Shown here piece after piece: positions 18,502 to 26,768 of a DNA stretch of 64,000 nt. The first letter of the stretch is position 1; every line of letters begins with the position of its first letter. A program made the translations under genes and the position numbers. The notes beneath the pieces are model-generated. The model did not search any database. It saw only the letters and a list, made by a program, of their open reading frames with translations, and was not told the origin of the DNA. The stretch comes from Pseudomonas putida (GTDB taxonomy: Bacteria > Pseudomonadota > Gammaproteobacteria > Pseudomonadales > Pseudomonadaceae): NCBI RefSeq assembly GCF_028682635.1, contig NZ_JANHLK010000002.1, positions 62,001-126,000 on the forward strand, read 5' to 3'.

Positions 18502-18990
18502 ATGAACACTGTCATCCGCCACGTCACGCCTGCTGACCTGGACCGCTGCTACGCCATCGAAACCCTTGCCTACGAAGGCGACGAAGCCGCGACCCGGGAG
18601 AAAATCGCCACCCGCATCGCCACTTGGCCCGAGGGTTTCATCGTTGCTGAAGTGGACGGCGTGGTCGCCGGTTTCATCAATTCCGGCGCGGCGTTCCAGG
18701 TGGAAATGTCCGACGAGGCTTTCAAGGAACTGATCGGCCACGACCCGGCCGGACCGCACGTGGTGATCATGTCGGTGGTGGTGCACCCGGACTATCAGGG
18801 CCAGGGCCTGGCGAAGCACTTGATGGGCGAGTTCATCGAGCGAATGCGCGCGATGGGCAAAACCAGCATCGACCTGATGTGCAAGGAGCGGCATATTCCG
18901 TTGTATGCAGGCTTTGGCTTTGCCTACGTCAAGCCCTCGGCGTCCGACCATGGCGGCATGGCGTGGCACGAGATGGTGCTCAATCTCTGA
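18502..18990 (+). CDS. GNAT-family N-acetyltransferase
   Basis: 162-aa GNAT. The acetyl-CoA-binding motif A is VVHPDYQGQGLAKHLMGEFIERM. The C-terminal MCKERHIPLYAGFGFAYVKPSASDHGGMAWHEM resembles serotonin N-acetyltransferase-like bacterial GNATs. The ATG at 18502 gives the usual MNTVIRHVTPADLDRCYAIE start. Substrate unknown, probably a small amine. A REPIN follows immediately. Confidence 0.87.
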   Translation: MNTVIRHVTPADLDRCYAIETLAYEGDEAATREKIATRIATWPEGFIVAEVDGVVAGFINSGAAFQVEMSDEAFKELIGHDPAGPHVVIMSVVVHPDYQGQGLAKHLMGEFIERMRAMGKTSIDLMCKERHIPLYAGFGFAYVKPSASDHGGMAWHEMVLNL

Positions 18991-19005
18991 ACCCGACGCA
19001 GACCC

Positions 19006-19100
19006 CCTGTGGGAGCGGGCTTGCTCGCGAAGGCGGCAGATCAGTCAACATCTCAGTTGAATATCAGACCGCTTTCGCGAGCAAGCCCGCTCCCACAGGG
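19006..19100. repeat. REPIN between two convergent GNAT genes
   Basis: Two inverted standard REP arms, TGTGGGAGCGGGCTTGCTCG on the left and its complement on the right, between convergent genes. It can serve as a bidirectional 3' end. Confidence 0.92.
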
Positions 19101-19113
19101 GATTGTGGCAATC

Positions 19114-19599
19114 CTAGAACATCAAACCCATCCGCCGCTCATACCCGATCCGCCCCTTGTACGCCTCGCCACTGTCGACGAAACCATACCTGGCATACAG
19201 CGCAATGGCGGCGTCGTTGTCGGCATCCACCGACAATTCCAGCCCGCGGATTTCCGGCCACGCCAGGCGCGCCGCTTCGGGTAGCGCTTGCAGGCAAGCC
19301 TTGCCATAACCTTTGCCCTGGGCGCGTTGATCGACCTGCAATGCGTGCAGCGTAGCGCTGTGTTCGTCAGCCCAGGCGGGCAACACCGGTGGGCGTTTGA
19401 GCAGCAGAAAGGCAACCGGCACCGCATCAGCCAGCAAGGCAAAGCCTTTGACGCCGGGGCCGGGCTTCGATAGCAGGGTGTGCAATGCACCGTGAATGTC
19501 GCCGGAAAACCTGATCTGTTCCGGATGCACTTCGATGGCCTCCACCTGCTGGCGCTGCAGCGCATTCAGGCTTTCGTAAGGCACGAGTCGGGCTGTCAC
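19114..19599 (-). CDS. GNAT-family N-acetyltransferase
   Basis: 161-aa GNAT with motif A LQVDQRAQGKGYGKACLQAL (Q/RxxGxG/A loop) and a C-terminal NDAAIALYARYGFVDSGEAYKGRIGYERRM, where the YARYGF stretch is the canonical motif B tyrosine. The substrate cannot be read. It is not similar enough to the neighbouring GNAT to suggest local duplication. Confidence 0.85.
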   Translation of the reverse strand: MTARLVPYESLNALQRQQVEAIEVHPEQIRFSGDIHGALHTLLSKPGPGVKGFALLADAVPVAFLLLKRPPVLPAWADEHSATLHALQVDQRAQGKGYGKACLQALPEAARLAWPEIRGLELSVDADNDAAIALYARYGFVDSGEAYKGRIGYERRMGLMF

Positions 19600-19739
19600 T
19601 GGAGTGTCCTTTTTCCAATAGAAATGAGCCTCGGATTCTAGCGAGTTTGCGCTCGTGGATTATTTTTATTTCGACTGTCGATCTGGCGGATCGCCGGACG
19701 ACTAAGGGTGTCTTCCAAGAAAAACCACGGAGAACCACC

Positions 19740-20165
19740 ATGAGTGATACCAATGAAATCCAGACCCTGATCGCCAATTACCGTGAGGCGGTCATCTCGA
19801 AGGACGTCGATAAAATCATGGCCCTGTACGCCGACGACATCGTCTCCTACGACGCCGTCAAGGCCCTGCAATTTCGCGGCAAGGCGGCCTATCGCGCGCA
19901 TTGGCTGGAATGCATGGAAATGTGCCAGGGCCAGCACAAGTTTGATTTCGACCACATGAACATCGTGGCCGACGAGCACATCGCCTTCGCCCATTGGCTG
20001 GCCCATTGCGGCGGCACCAACGAGAAGGGCGAAACCCAGGCCTGCTGGATGCGCGTGACCGCCTGCTACCGGCGCGAGGCCGGGCAATGGCGCATCGTCC
20101 ACGAACACTGGTCGGCCCCGTTCGACATGATGAGCGGCACGACCTTGTTCAACCTGGAACCCTGA
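19740..20165 (+). CDS. NTF2-like (SnoaL/YybH) protein
   Basis: 141-aa cone-fold NTF2-like protein. It opens IQTLIANYREAVISKDVDKIMALYADDIVSYDAV and closes CYRREAGQWRIVHEHWSAPFDM, the calcium/calmodulin-kinase association-like or DUF4440-type signature. The ATG is at 19740 after a GGAG site. It is the first gene of a same-strand group with a DGPF protein and an ECF42-type sigma gene. Such NTF2 and DGPF proteins are often encoded with this sigma group. Its activity is unknown; some relatives are isomerases. Confidence 0.82.
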   Translation: MSDTNEIQTLIANYREAVISKDVDKIMALYADDIVSYDAVKALQFRGKAAYRAHWLECMEMCQGQHKFDFDHMNIVADEHIAFAHWLAHCGGTNEKGETQACWMRVTACYRREAGQWRIVHEHWSAPFDMMSGTTLFNLEP

Positions 20166-20232
20166 TCGTCGGCAAGCCGTGCGAAACGGCCCATCTGCGA
20201 CCATAGTTGATCCGTTCAATCGGGAGAGCGCG

Positions 20233-20577
20233 ATGAAGTATTTATGCCTGGTCTACAGCGATGAGCGCCTGCTGCATTCGCTGCCGGAAAGCCCCAAGGA
20301 CGAGGAGTGCATGGCCTACGCCGAGGCAATCCAGGGCAGCGGCCGGATGGTTGCCGCCGAGGCGCTGGAGTCGGTGCAGACCGCCACCACGGTGCGCATG
20401 CGCAACGGCAAGTTGTCGATCACCGATGGCCCGTTCGCCGAAACCAAGGAGCAGTTGGCCGGCTTCTACCTGATCGATGCCAAGGACCTCAACGAAGCCC
20501 TGCAGGTCGCCGGGAACATCCCGGCGGCACGGGTCGGCAGTGTCGAAGTGCGCCCCGTCCGGCAGTTGAATACTTAA
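20233..20577 (+). CDS. YciI-family DGPF-domain protein
   Basis: 114-aa protein with the hallmark DGPF at 65-68 in SITDGPFAETKEQLAGFYLID. It has the ferredoxin-like YciI fold, starting MKYLCLVYSDE. The stop at 20577 is one base before the ATG of the sigma gene, so the two are translationally coupled. DGPF proteins are the standard partners of ECF42 sigma factors, but their function is unknown. Confidence 0.9.
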   Translation: MKYLCLVYSDERLLHSLPESPKDEECMAYAEAIQGSGRMVAAEALESVQTATTVRMRNGKLSITDGPFAETKEQLAGFYLIDAKDLNEALQVAGNIPAARVGSVEVRPVRQLNT

Positions 20578-20578
20578 G

Positions 20579-21814
20579 ATGCCGGGGCTGCCGGTACAGG
20601 CCAGGGTCGAGCAGGTTTATCGCCAGGAGTCGCGACGGATCCTGGCGACCCTGATTCGCCTGCTCGGCGATTTCGACCTGGCCGAGGAGGCCTTGCACGA
20701 AGCGTTTTTCGTTGCCGTGGAACGTTGGCAGCAGGACGGCGTGCCGGACAATCCGCGTACCTGGCTGGTGTCCACCGGGCGTTTCAAGGCCATTGATGTG
20801 CTGCGCCGGCGCGCGCGGTTCAAGGCTTCGCGGCCATTGTTACAGGCGCAGCTGGAGGCGCTGGAGCAGGCCGACTGGAGTGACGAAGACGTGGAAGACG
20901 ATCGCCTGCGCCTGATCTTCACCTGTTGTCACCCGGCACTGGCGGCAGACGCCCAGGTGCCGTTGACCCTGCGTGAAGTCTGCGACCTGACCACGGAAGA
21001 AATCGCCCGGGCCTTTCTCTCGGCACCCGCCACCATCGCCCAGCGCATCGTGCGCGCCAAGGCGAAAATCCGTGATGCGAAAATCCCCTATCAGGTGCCA
21101 TCCCTGGCGGAACTGCCCGAGCGCCTCGACAGCGTGCTGCGGGTGATTTACCTGGTGTTCAACGAAGGCTATTCGGCGTCCGGCGGCGCGCAAGTGACCC
21201 GCGAAGACCTGACCCGCGAAGCGATTCGCCTGGGGCGTTTGTTGCTGGAGTTGCTGCCGGAGCCGGAGGTCATGGGCTTGCTCGCTTTGATGTTGTTGCA
21301 CGAGTCCCGACGCCTGGCCAGGACCTGCGCGGACGGCGACCTGATTTTGCTGGATGACCAGGACCGCTCGCTGTGGGACGCGCAGATGATCGCCGAAGGC
21401 TGTGCGCTGGTGGAACGGGCATTGGGTACTCGGCGATTCGGCCCGTATTGCCTGCAAGCGGCGATTGCCGCGGTGCATGCCGAAGCGCCGTCGATCGAGG
21501 AAACCGACTGGGTGCAGATCGTCGGGCTGTATGACGTGTTGCTGCGAGCGTGGCCGTCGCCGGTGATCGAATTGAACCGGGCGGCGGCGATATCCAGGCG
21601 CGATGGGCCGTTGGCGGGGCTGACGCTGGTCGAGGCGATTCTTGCGCGGGGGGATCTGCTCGATTACCACCTGGCGCATTCGGCGCGGGCGGAGTTCTGT
21701 CGGCAGTTGGGCAGGGTGGAGCAGGCGCGGGCGGCCTATGAGCGGGCGCTGGAGTTGACGCAGCAGGCGCCGGAGCGGCGGTTTATCGAGGCTCGGTTGC
21801 GGGCGTTGGAGTGA
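20579..21814 (+). CDS. ECF sigma factor with C-terminal helical extension (ECF42 type)
   Basis: 411 aa. The N-terminal third carries sigma region 2 (VYRQESRRILATLIRLLGDFDLAEEALHEAF, with a DVLRRRARF 2.4-like stretch) and region 4 (LTLREVCDLTTEEIARAFLSAPATIAQRIVRAKAKI). The remaining about 220 residues form a helical, TPR-like extension (NEGYSASGG to the C-terminus with repeated LNRAAAISRRDGPLAGL). No anti-sigma gene is adjacent, as known for ECF42, where the extension is thought to control activity. It directly follows the DGPF gene. Confidence 0.9.
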   Translation: MPGLPVQARVEQVYRQESRRILATLIRLLGDFDLAEEALHEAFFVAVERWQQDGVPDNPRTWLVSTGRFKAIDVLRRRARFKASRPLLQAQLEALEQADWSDEDVEDDRLRLIFTCCHPALAADAQVPLTLREVCDLTTEEIARAFLSAPATIAQRIVRAKAKIRDAKIPYQVPSLAELPERLDSVLRVIYLVFNEGYSASGGAQVTREDLTREAIRLGRLLLELLPEPEVMGLLALMLLHESRRLARTCADGDLILLDDQDRSLWDAQMIAEGCALVERALGTRRFGPYCLQAAIAAVHAEAPSIEETDWVQIVGLYDVLLRAWPSPVIELNRAAAISRRDGPLAGLTLVEAILARGDLLDYHLAHSARAEFCRQLGRVEQARAAYERALELTQQAPERRFIEARLRALE

Positions 21815-21829
21815 TGTGATGTTTGCTGG

Positions 21830-21927
21830 CCCCTTCGCGAGCAAGCCCGCTCCCACAGGGTAATGAGTCGACCACAATTTTTGTGTACAGCAGTGATCAC
21901 TGTGGGAGCGGGCTTGCTCGCAAAGAG
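21830..21927. repeat. Two REP copies in outward orientation
   Basis: A copy ending AGCAAGCCCGCTCCCACAGG (to 21860) is followed after about 40 bp by TGTGGGAGCGGGCTTGCTCG (from 21901). The order is the reverse of a usual REPIN. It lies between the convergent sigma and LysR genes. Confidence 0.88.
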
Positions 21928-21943
21928 GCCAGTGGCCGCACCC

Positions 21944-22798
21944 CTATTCCAGCATCTTGCCCAGCAACCAGCTGCCCGCCGGCCCCGGCGGATGCAAGCG
22001 CGACCACAAGGCATCCACCGACACCGTTTTCGGCCAACCGCGCACCTCCAACTCCTGCAACGTCCCCGCGCCAAAACGCCCTACCAACCAGCGTGGCAGT
22101 GGCGCCCAGCCGAATCCGCCCTGGGCCATTTCCAGCAGCATCAGGTAACTCGGTGCCGACCAGACCCTGCCCTTGGCGCGGCTTTCATAGGGATTGACGA
22201 TGGTCGCCAAGCGTAGCTCGCGATGCTGTTGCAGCGTGTCCTGGTCAATATTTTTCTGCTTGGCCAGTGGATGTTTACGCGACACGAACAGGGCGAATTC
22301 CGTGCGTTCGTCCACGGTCGAGCTGACCAGGTCAGGCGGGTAGCTGTCCTGCATTTCGGCGAAGGCGACGTGGGCCCGACCGCTTTGCACCAGTGCCACC
22401 AGGTCCTCGCATTCGGCAATCAGGCATTCGAGTTCCAGGTCTGGATAACGCGACTCGAAGGCACTGAGTGCCACTTCGAAACGATCGGACTGGTAAGTGT
22501 CGGAAAGCGCCACGGTCAGCTTCGCCTCGACGCCCTGGGACAATTGGCTGGCGGTCATCTCCAGCCGGCTGGTGGCGGCCAGGATCTCTTCGGCCCGTTG
22601 CAGTACGACGTGCCCGGCGGGGGTCAGGCTGGGCTTGCGGCTGCTGCGGTCAAACAGGGTCAGGTTCAGATCGATTTCCAGGCTGGCCACGGCGGCGCTG
22701 ATGGTCGACTGGCTACGGCCCAATTTGCGTGCCGCCGCGGAAAACGAGCCTTGGGTCGCGGCCTGGACGAACGCCTGCAACACTTCCTGGGATGCCAT
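21944..22798 (-). CDS. LysR-family regulator, divergent to the PACE exporter
   Basis: 284-aa LysR-type regulator. The winged helix-turn-helix occupies about 1-60 (FVQAATQGSFSAAARKLGRSQSTISAAVASLE). The effector domain follows (KLTVALSDTYQSDRF). It is encoded 89 bp from, and divergent to, a PACE efflux gene. In Acinetobacter, the PACE transporter AceI is controlled by the LysR-type AceR, so a similar role here is likely. The inducing compound is unknown. Confidence 0.86.
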   Translation of the reverse strand: MASQEVLQAFVQAATQGSFSAAARKLGRSQSTISAAVASLEIDLNLTLFDRSSRKPSLTPAGHVVLQRAEEILAATSRLEMTASQLSQGVEAKLTVALSDTYQSDRFEVALSAFESRYPDLELECLIAECEDLVALVQSGRAHVAFAEMQDSYPPDLVSSTVDERTEFALFVSRKHPLAKQKNIDQDTLQQHRELRLATIVNPYESRAKGRVWSAPSYLMLLEMAQGGFGWAPLPRWLVGRFGAGTLQELEVRGWPKTVSVDALWSRLHPPGPAGSWLLGKMLE

Positions 22799-22851
22799 GA
22801 ACTATCGCCTTGATCGATGGTTATTGGTTATGAAGTATCGGTAAGAAGATG

Positions 22852-22870
22852 GATGATGGCAACCATCGTC
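22852..22870. promoter_or_regulatory. Candidate LysR operator before the PACE gene
   Basis: GATGATGG-CAA-CCATCGTC is an inverted repeat with 7 of 8 matching pairs, 17 bp before the PACE ATG. In addition CGATGGTT (22815-22822) and AACCATCG (22861-22868) are perfect inverted arms across the intergenic region. This suits a LysR-type site, unproven. Confidence 0.45.
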
Positions 22871-22887
22871 ACTCAAGGAGTCGGGCC

Positions 22888-23325
22888 ATGAGCGCCAATA
22901 AATCCATTACCGAACGTATTTTCCAGGCCATTGGTTTCGAACTGCTGGCCATCCTGATCTGTACGCCGTTGCTGGCCTGGATCATGGACAAACCGATGCT
23001 GGAAATGGGCGCTGTCACAGTGGTCATTGCCGTGTTGGCCCTGGCGTGGAACGTGGTCTTCAACGGTCTGTTCGACCGCGTGCTCAAGCGTTTCGCCATT
23101 GCGCACAACGCCTGGGTCCGCGTGGTGCACGCGCTGTTGTTCGAGGGCGGGCTGGTCGCCCTCGGCGTACCGTTGATTGCGTGGTGGCTGAAAGTCAGTC
23201 TGTGGCAAGCGTTCCTGCTGGATATCGGCGTGCTGCTGTTTTTCCTGCCGTACACCTACGTTTACCACTGGGTGTATGACGTGGTGCGGGAGCGGTTGGT
23301 CATTCGCTCTACCTGTAACGCGTAA
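22888..23325 (+). CDS. PACE-family multidrug efflux transporter
   Basis: 145-aa inner-membrane protein with four hydrophobic helices arranged as two bacterial transmembrane pair repeats. Each half contains the family motif: RIFQAIGFELLAILICTPLLAW with E18 in the first helix, and VRVVHALLFEGGLVALGVPLIAWW in the second half. It ends YTYVYHWVYDVVRERL. Known members (AceI) export chlorhexidine and other cationic biocides using the proton gradient. ATG 22888 has AAGGAG upstream. Confidence 0.92.
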   Translation: MSANKSITERIFQAIGFELLAILICTPLLAWIMDKPMLEMGAVTVVIAVLALAWNVVFNGLFDRVLKRFAIAHNAWVRVVHALLFEGGLVALGVPLIAWWLKVSLWQAFLLDIGVLLFFLPYTYVYHWVYDVVRERLVIRSTCNA

Positions 23326-23414
23326 CCTGTAGGAGCCCGGCTTGCCGGCGAAGGCGTCCTCCAACATGGCGTTGGTCTTTCGGACGCCTTCGCCGGCAAG
23401 CCGGGCTCCTGCAA
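23326..23414. repeat. REPIN, CCCGGCTTGCCGGCGAAGGC family
   Basis: Two inverted arms starting TGTAGGAGCCCGGCTTGCCG and ending GCAAGCCGGGCTCCTGCA. It directly follows the PACE stop codon and precedes the convergent pit gene end. This is a third REP sequence family in the window. Confidence 0.9.
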
Positions 23415-23426
23415 GGGCTGCTTTAT

Positions 23427-25040
23427 TCAGAAAATCTGGGTGAACAACCAGTACAAACTGCCCGACAACACTATCGCCGCCGGCAAGGTCAGCACCCAGG
23501 CCATCAGCAGGTTGCGGATGGTCTTCATCTGCAAGCCGCCGCCATTGGCGACCATGGTCCCGGCCACCCCTGACGACAACACGTGGGTGGTCGAGACCGG
23601 CAAGCCGAACATGTCGGCGGCGCCAATGGTCAGCATGGCCACGGTTTCCGCCGAGGCGCCTTGGGCGTAGGTCAGGTGGGTCTTGCCGATTTTCTCTCCC
23701 ACGGTTACCACGATGCGCTTCCAGCCGACCATGGTGCCCAGGCCCAGCGCAATTGCTACGGCGATCTTCACCCACAACGGAATGAAGCGCGTGGCGTTGT
23801 CGATCTGCTGCTTGAACAGCTGCAGTTTGCCGTTGGTATCGGCGTCGAAGTTACCGACCTTGTTCTTGTCCATCAGGCGGATGGTTTCGCTGGTCAGGTA
23901 CATGTCGTTGCGCACGTTGCCCATGGCTTCGGCCGGGACTTTGGACAGCGAACCATAGCCCTTCACTTCATTACCGATGTTGCCGGCCAGTGCCGCGAGG
24001 GCGGGGATCAGTTGCGGCGTGACCTCCTTGCTGCGCACGTAATCGGAGAGGATCGGTCGCGGATCGGCCGGTGCCGGCAACGGCGCACTCTTGACCAGCG
24101 CCTGTTGGGTCACTTCGGCCACGGCGGCGAACTGCAACGCCTGGTCTGCAGGCATGGTGCGGTTCAGTGCGTAAGCCATCGGCAAGGTCCCGACCAGGAT
24201 CAACATGATCAGCCCCATGCCTTTCTGGCCGTCATTGGAACCGTGGGCGAAGGACACGCCGGTGCAGGTCAGGATCAACATGCCGCGAATCCACCATGGC
24301 GGCGGGGTGTTGCCCTTGGGCTCCTTGTACAGCGCGCGGTTCTTGACGAAGGCCCGCAGGGCCAACAGCAACAGCGCGGCGCAGCCGAAGCCGACCAGCG
24401 GCGAGAGCAATAGGGCGTAACCCACCTTGGTCGCCTGCGCCCAGTCCACGCCGCTGGTGCCGTCACGCCCGTGCATCAGCGCATTGGCCACGCCGACACC
24501 GATGATCGAGCCGATCAGGGTGTGCGACGACGAGGCCGGCAGGCCCAGCCACCAGGTGCCGAGGTTCCACAGGATCGCGGCGATCAGCAGGGCGAAGATC
24601 ATCGCGAAACCGGCGGATGAACCGACTTGCAGGATCAACTCCACCGGCAGCAGCGCGATGATGCCGAACGCCACCGCGCCACTGGACAGCAGCACCCCGA
24701 GGAAGTTGAAGAACCCGGACCAGACCACCGCGAAATTCGGTGGCAGCGAGTGTGTGTAGATCACGGTGGCGACGGCGTTGGCGGTGTCGTGGAAACCGTT
24801 TACGAACTCGAAGCCCAAGGCAATCAGCAAGGCCACGCCCAGCAGGATGAATGGCGTCCAGGTGGTCACCTCCGTGCCGAGTTCGTTCATGTCGTGCATC
24901 AGGCTGTAGGCGGTGAACAGCAGCCCGATGCCCAGCACTGCAAAAAACACCACGAGGGTGAGCGCACCGGGTTTTTTATCGAATTGCGGTTTGGCGCTGC
25001 TGGCGGGCGCCGGGGCGGCGGTAAAGGAGGGGGTAGCCAT
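23427..25040 (-). CDS. Inorganic phosphate transporter, PiT family
   Basis: 537-aa low-affinity phosphate:H+ (metal-phosphate) symporter. It shows the two inverted PiT signature repeats: GFEFVNGFHDTANAVATVIYT near 90-110 and VSFAHGSNDGQKGMGLIML near 270-290, each with the conserved N-D pair, and about 11 hydrophobic segments. A long hydrophilic loop (about 330-430) separates the halves. The start was set at 25040 because the AGGA of the leader stands about 8 bp before this ATG but touches the ATG at 25049. Long upstream reading frame to 25220 runs through a REP repeat and is not coding. Confidence 0.93.
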   Translation of the reverse strand: MATPSFTAAPAPASSAKPQFDKKPGALTLVVFFAVLGIGLLFTAYSLMHDMNELGTEVTTWTPFILLGVALLIALGFEFVNGFHDTANAVATVIYTHSLPPNFAVVWSGFFNFLGVLLSSGAVAFGIIALLPVELILQVGSSAGFAMIFALLIAAILWNLGTWWLGLPASSSHTLIGSIIGVGVANALMHGRDGTSGVDWAQATKVGYALLLSPLVGFGCAALLLLALRAFVKNRALYKEPKGNTPPPWWIRGMLILTCTGVSFAHGSNDGQKGMGLIMLILVGTLPMAYALNRTMPADQALQFAAVAEVTQQALVKSAPLPAPADPRPILSDYVRSKEVTPQLIPALAALAGNIGNEVKGYGSLSKVPAEAMGNVRNDMYLTSETIRLMDKNKVGNFDADTNGKLQLFKQQIDNATRFIPLWVKIAVAIALGLGTMVGWKRIVVTVGEKIGKTHLTYAQGASAETVAMLTIGAADMFGLPVSTTHVLSSGVAGTMVANGGGLQMKTIRNLLMAWVLTLPAAIVLSGSLYWLFTQIF

Positions 25041-25140
25041 GCCGGACATTCCTGAGGAGGGAAGGAGTGTCGTTGATGATCGTTGCAAAATGTTACAGAG
25101 AGACTGCCCTGTGTCAGTGTTTGGTTTTTTATGGTTCTTG

Positions 25141-25191
25141 AAAGATCGCAGCCTGCGGCAGCTCCTACAGGGGCTGCGATCTTTTGATCTT
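25141..25191. repeat. Single REP of the GCTGCCGCAGGCTG family
   Basis: A copy of GATCGCAGCCTGCGGCAGCTCCTACAG with a partial inverted arm (GCTGCGATCTTTTGATCTT), between the divergent-facing ends of pit upstream and the CorA gene. Confidence 0.8.
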
Positions 25192-26212
25192 AATAATCCT
25201 GGCGCTTGCGAAACGCCCAACGTCCCGCAATCAAGGTAAAGGTCGCCACCAGCGCCACCAGGATCCAGAACCCTTCAGGGTCCTGGGACAGCGGCACCCC
25301 ACCCACGTTCATGCCGAAGAAACCGGCAATGATGTTGATCGGCAGGGCCAGCACCGTCACCACCGTCAGGGTGAACAGGGTGCGGTTGCTCTGTTCGTTG
25401 AGGTTGGCGGCGATTTCCTCCTGCAGCAGCTTGATCCGTTCACCCAGCGCCGTGAGGTCGTTGATGATCAAGGCAAACTCCTCGGTGGACTTGCGCAGTT
25501 CCTTGACGTCCTCCTTTTGCAGCCAGGGTGGCGGGCGATTGAGCAGGCGCAGCAACGACCCCGGCTCCAGCGCCAGCAGGCGTTGCAGGCGCACCAGCAC
25601 CCGGCGATTGGCCCCCAGTTCCGCGCGGTTGGTCGACAGGCGCGAGGACAGCAGTTCATCTTCGATCTGATCCACGCTCAGGCTGGTCTTGCGCACGATC
25701 TGGGTCAGCACTTCGCCCTGGTCGCGCAGCAGATGCACCAACAACTCCAGCGGCGAGCGGAAGCATTCACCGGCCTTGACCGACGAGCGCAGCTTGTCCA
25801 CCGAATGCAGCGGTTGCAGGCGCGCGCTGATGATCAGTCGACTGCGGGCACAGACCCACAGGGTCGAGACATCGGAGGAGGTCATGCTGCTGAGGTTGAA
25901 CACCACGTCGTTGACCACCGCCAGCAACGCCGAATCGACATGTTCGATGCGCGTCGATCGTGAACCTTCATGCAAGGCTTCGAAAAACTCGTCGGGCAGT
26001 TCCAGGTGGCTCTTCATCCAGCGCTCGCATGCGGCATGGGCGAGGTTCAGGTGCAGCCAGAGAAATTGCTCGGCGTCCTGCGGGTGTTGCAGGTACTGCA
26101 AGGCCCTGGCCGAATCGATTTCCTGGCCGCGCTCACCGGGGCGAAAACTGAAACCGTAAAGCAGGCCGAACAGATCCGGATCGCGATGGCTGTGATCGAT
26201 GCTGTGGTTCAT
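25190..26212 (-). CDS. CorA/ZntB-family divalent cation transporter
   Basis: About 340 aa. A large cytosolic N-terminal domain is followed by two C-terminal transmembrane helices. The pore signature is GMN in INIIAGFFGMNVGGVPL. The cytosolic part (LWLHLNLAHAACERWMKSHLELPDEFFEAL) matches ZntB-type proteins. Predicted to move zinc or magnesium across the inner membrane as a pentamer. The start is ATG 26212 (MNHSIDHS); ATG 26224 in frame is possible too. The last codons touch the REP repeat at 25191. Confidence 0.88.
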   Translation of the reverse strand: MNHSIDHSHRDPDLFGLLYGFSFRPGERGQEIDSARALQYLQHPQDAEQFLWLHLNLAHAACERWMKSHLELPDEFFEALHEGSRSTRIEHVDSALLAVVNDVVFNLSSMTSSDVSTLWVCARSRLIISARLQPLHSVDKLRSSVKAGECFRSPLELLVHLLRDQGEVLTQIVRKTSLSVDQIEDELLSSRLSTNRAELGANRRVLVRLQRLLALEPGSLLRLLNRPPPWLQKEDVKELRKSTEEFALIINDLTALGERIKLLQEEIAANLNEQSNRTLFTLTVVTVLALPINIIAGFFGMNVGGVPLSQDPEGFWILVALVATFTLIAGRWAFRKRQDY

Positions 26213-26326
26213 GAGGGCTCGCATGGGGGGGACGCCTGTCGCGTGTTTTACAGGTTCACGTGAGCGGCATCATCGCAAGGCTGGATGACGGGTTTGTGAC
26301 CTCGGCCTGATCGGTCACCCAAACGC

Positions 26327-26366
26327 AAAAAAGCCGCACGATGGGGAGCATCGTGCGGCTTTTTTT
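26327..26366. terminator. Strong bidirectional intrinsic terminator
   Basis: An 11-bp perfect stem GCCGCACGATG / CATCGTGCGGC with loop GGGAG is flanked by six A on the left and seven T on the right. It lies 9 bp after the PepSY gene stop (minus strand) and would also work in the other direction. Confidence 0.9.
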
Positions 26367-26374
26367 CGGGTGCA

Positions 26375-26680
26375 TCAGTCGTCTTTCTTGTTCTTCAGGA
26401 CTTCGCCGGTGGCGGCGTTCACGTCCACGTCCCATTCAACGTTGTTGGCGTCGCGCAGTTCCACTTCGTACTCGTAGCTATTGAAGTGGTTGTCCAGGTC
26501 ACTGTCGGTAATCGTGGCACCCGGGTGCAGCTTCAGCACGATCTGGTTCAGTTCCTCCAGTGGCTTGATCTTGCCGTCCTTGACCAACTGAGGGATCTGG
26601 TCGACGGGAACATCAGCCTGGGCCAGGCCAGCGGTGAGGGTCAGGGTTGCAGCGGCGAACAGGGCAGTCAGGGTTTTCAT
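26375..26680 (-). CDS. Periplasmic PepSY-domain protein
   Basis: 101-aa small secreted protein with a signal peptide ending ALAQADV-like (GLAQA, residues 18-22) and one PepSY domain: SYEYEVELRDANNVEWDVDVNAATGEVL. PepSY domains act as inhibitors or redox-related lids. Such genes often lie near two-component systems, not seen here. Monocistronic, with its own strong terminator. Confidence 0.86.
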   Translation of the reverse strand: MKTLTALFAAATLTLTAGLAQADVPVDQIPQLVKDGKIKPLEELNQIVLKLHPGATITDSDLDNHFNSYEYEVELRDANNVEWDVDVNAATGEVLKNKKDD

Positions 26681-26768
26681 AAGCTTCTTTCCTTGGATGA
26701 GCTGTTTAAGTGGGATCAGAATAACTGTGGCAACTTAATTCAGACTTAAATTCCCTTGAATCGAATGA

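Noticed and set aside
25041..25220. N-terminal extension of the phosphate transporter
   Set aside because: It is read through a REP repeat, and the ribosome site fits the ATG at 25040.
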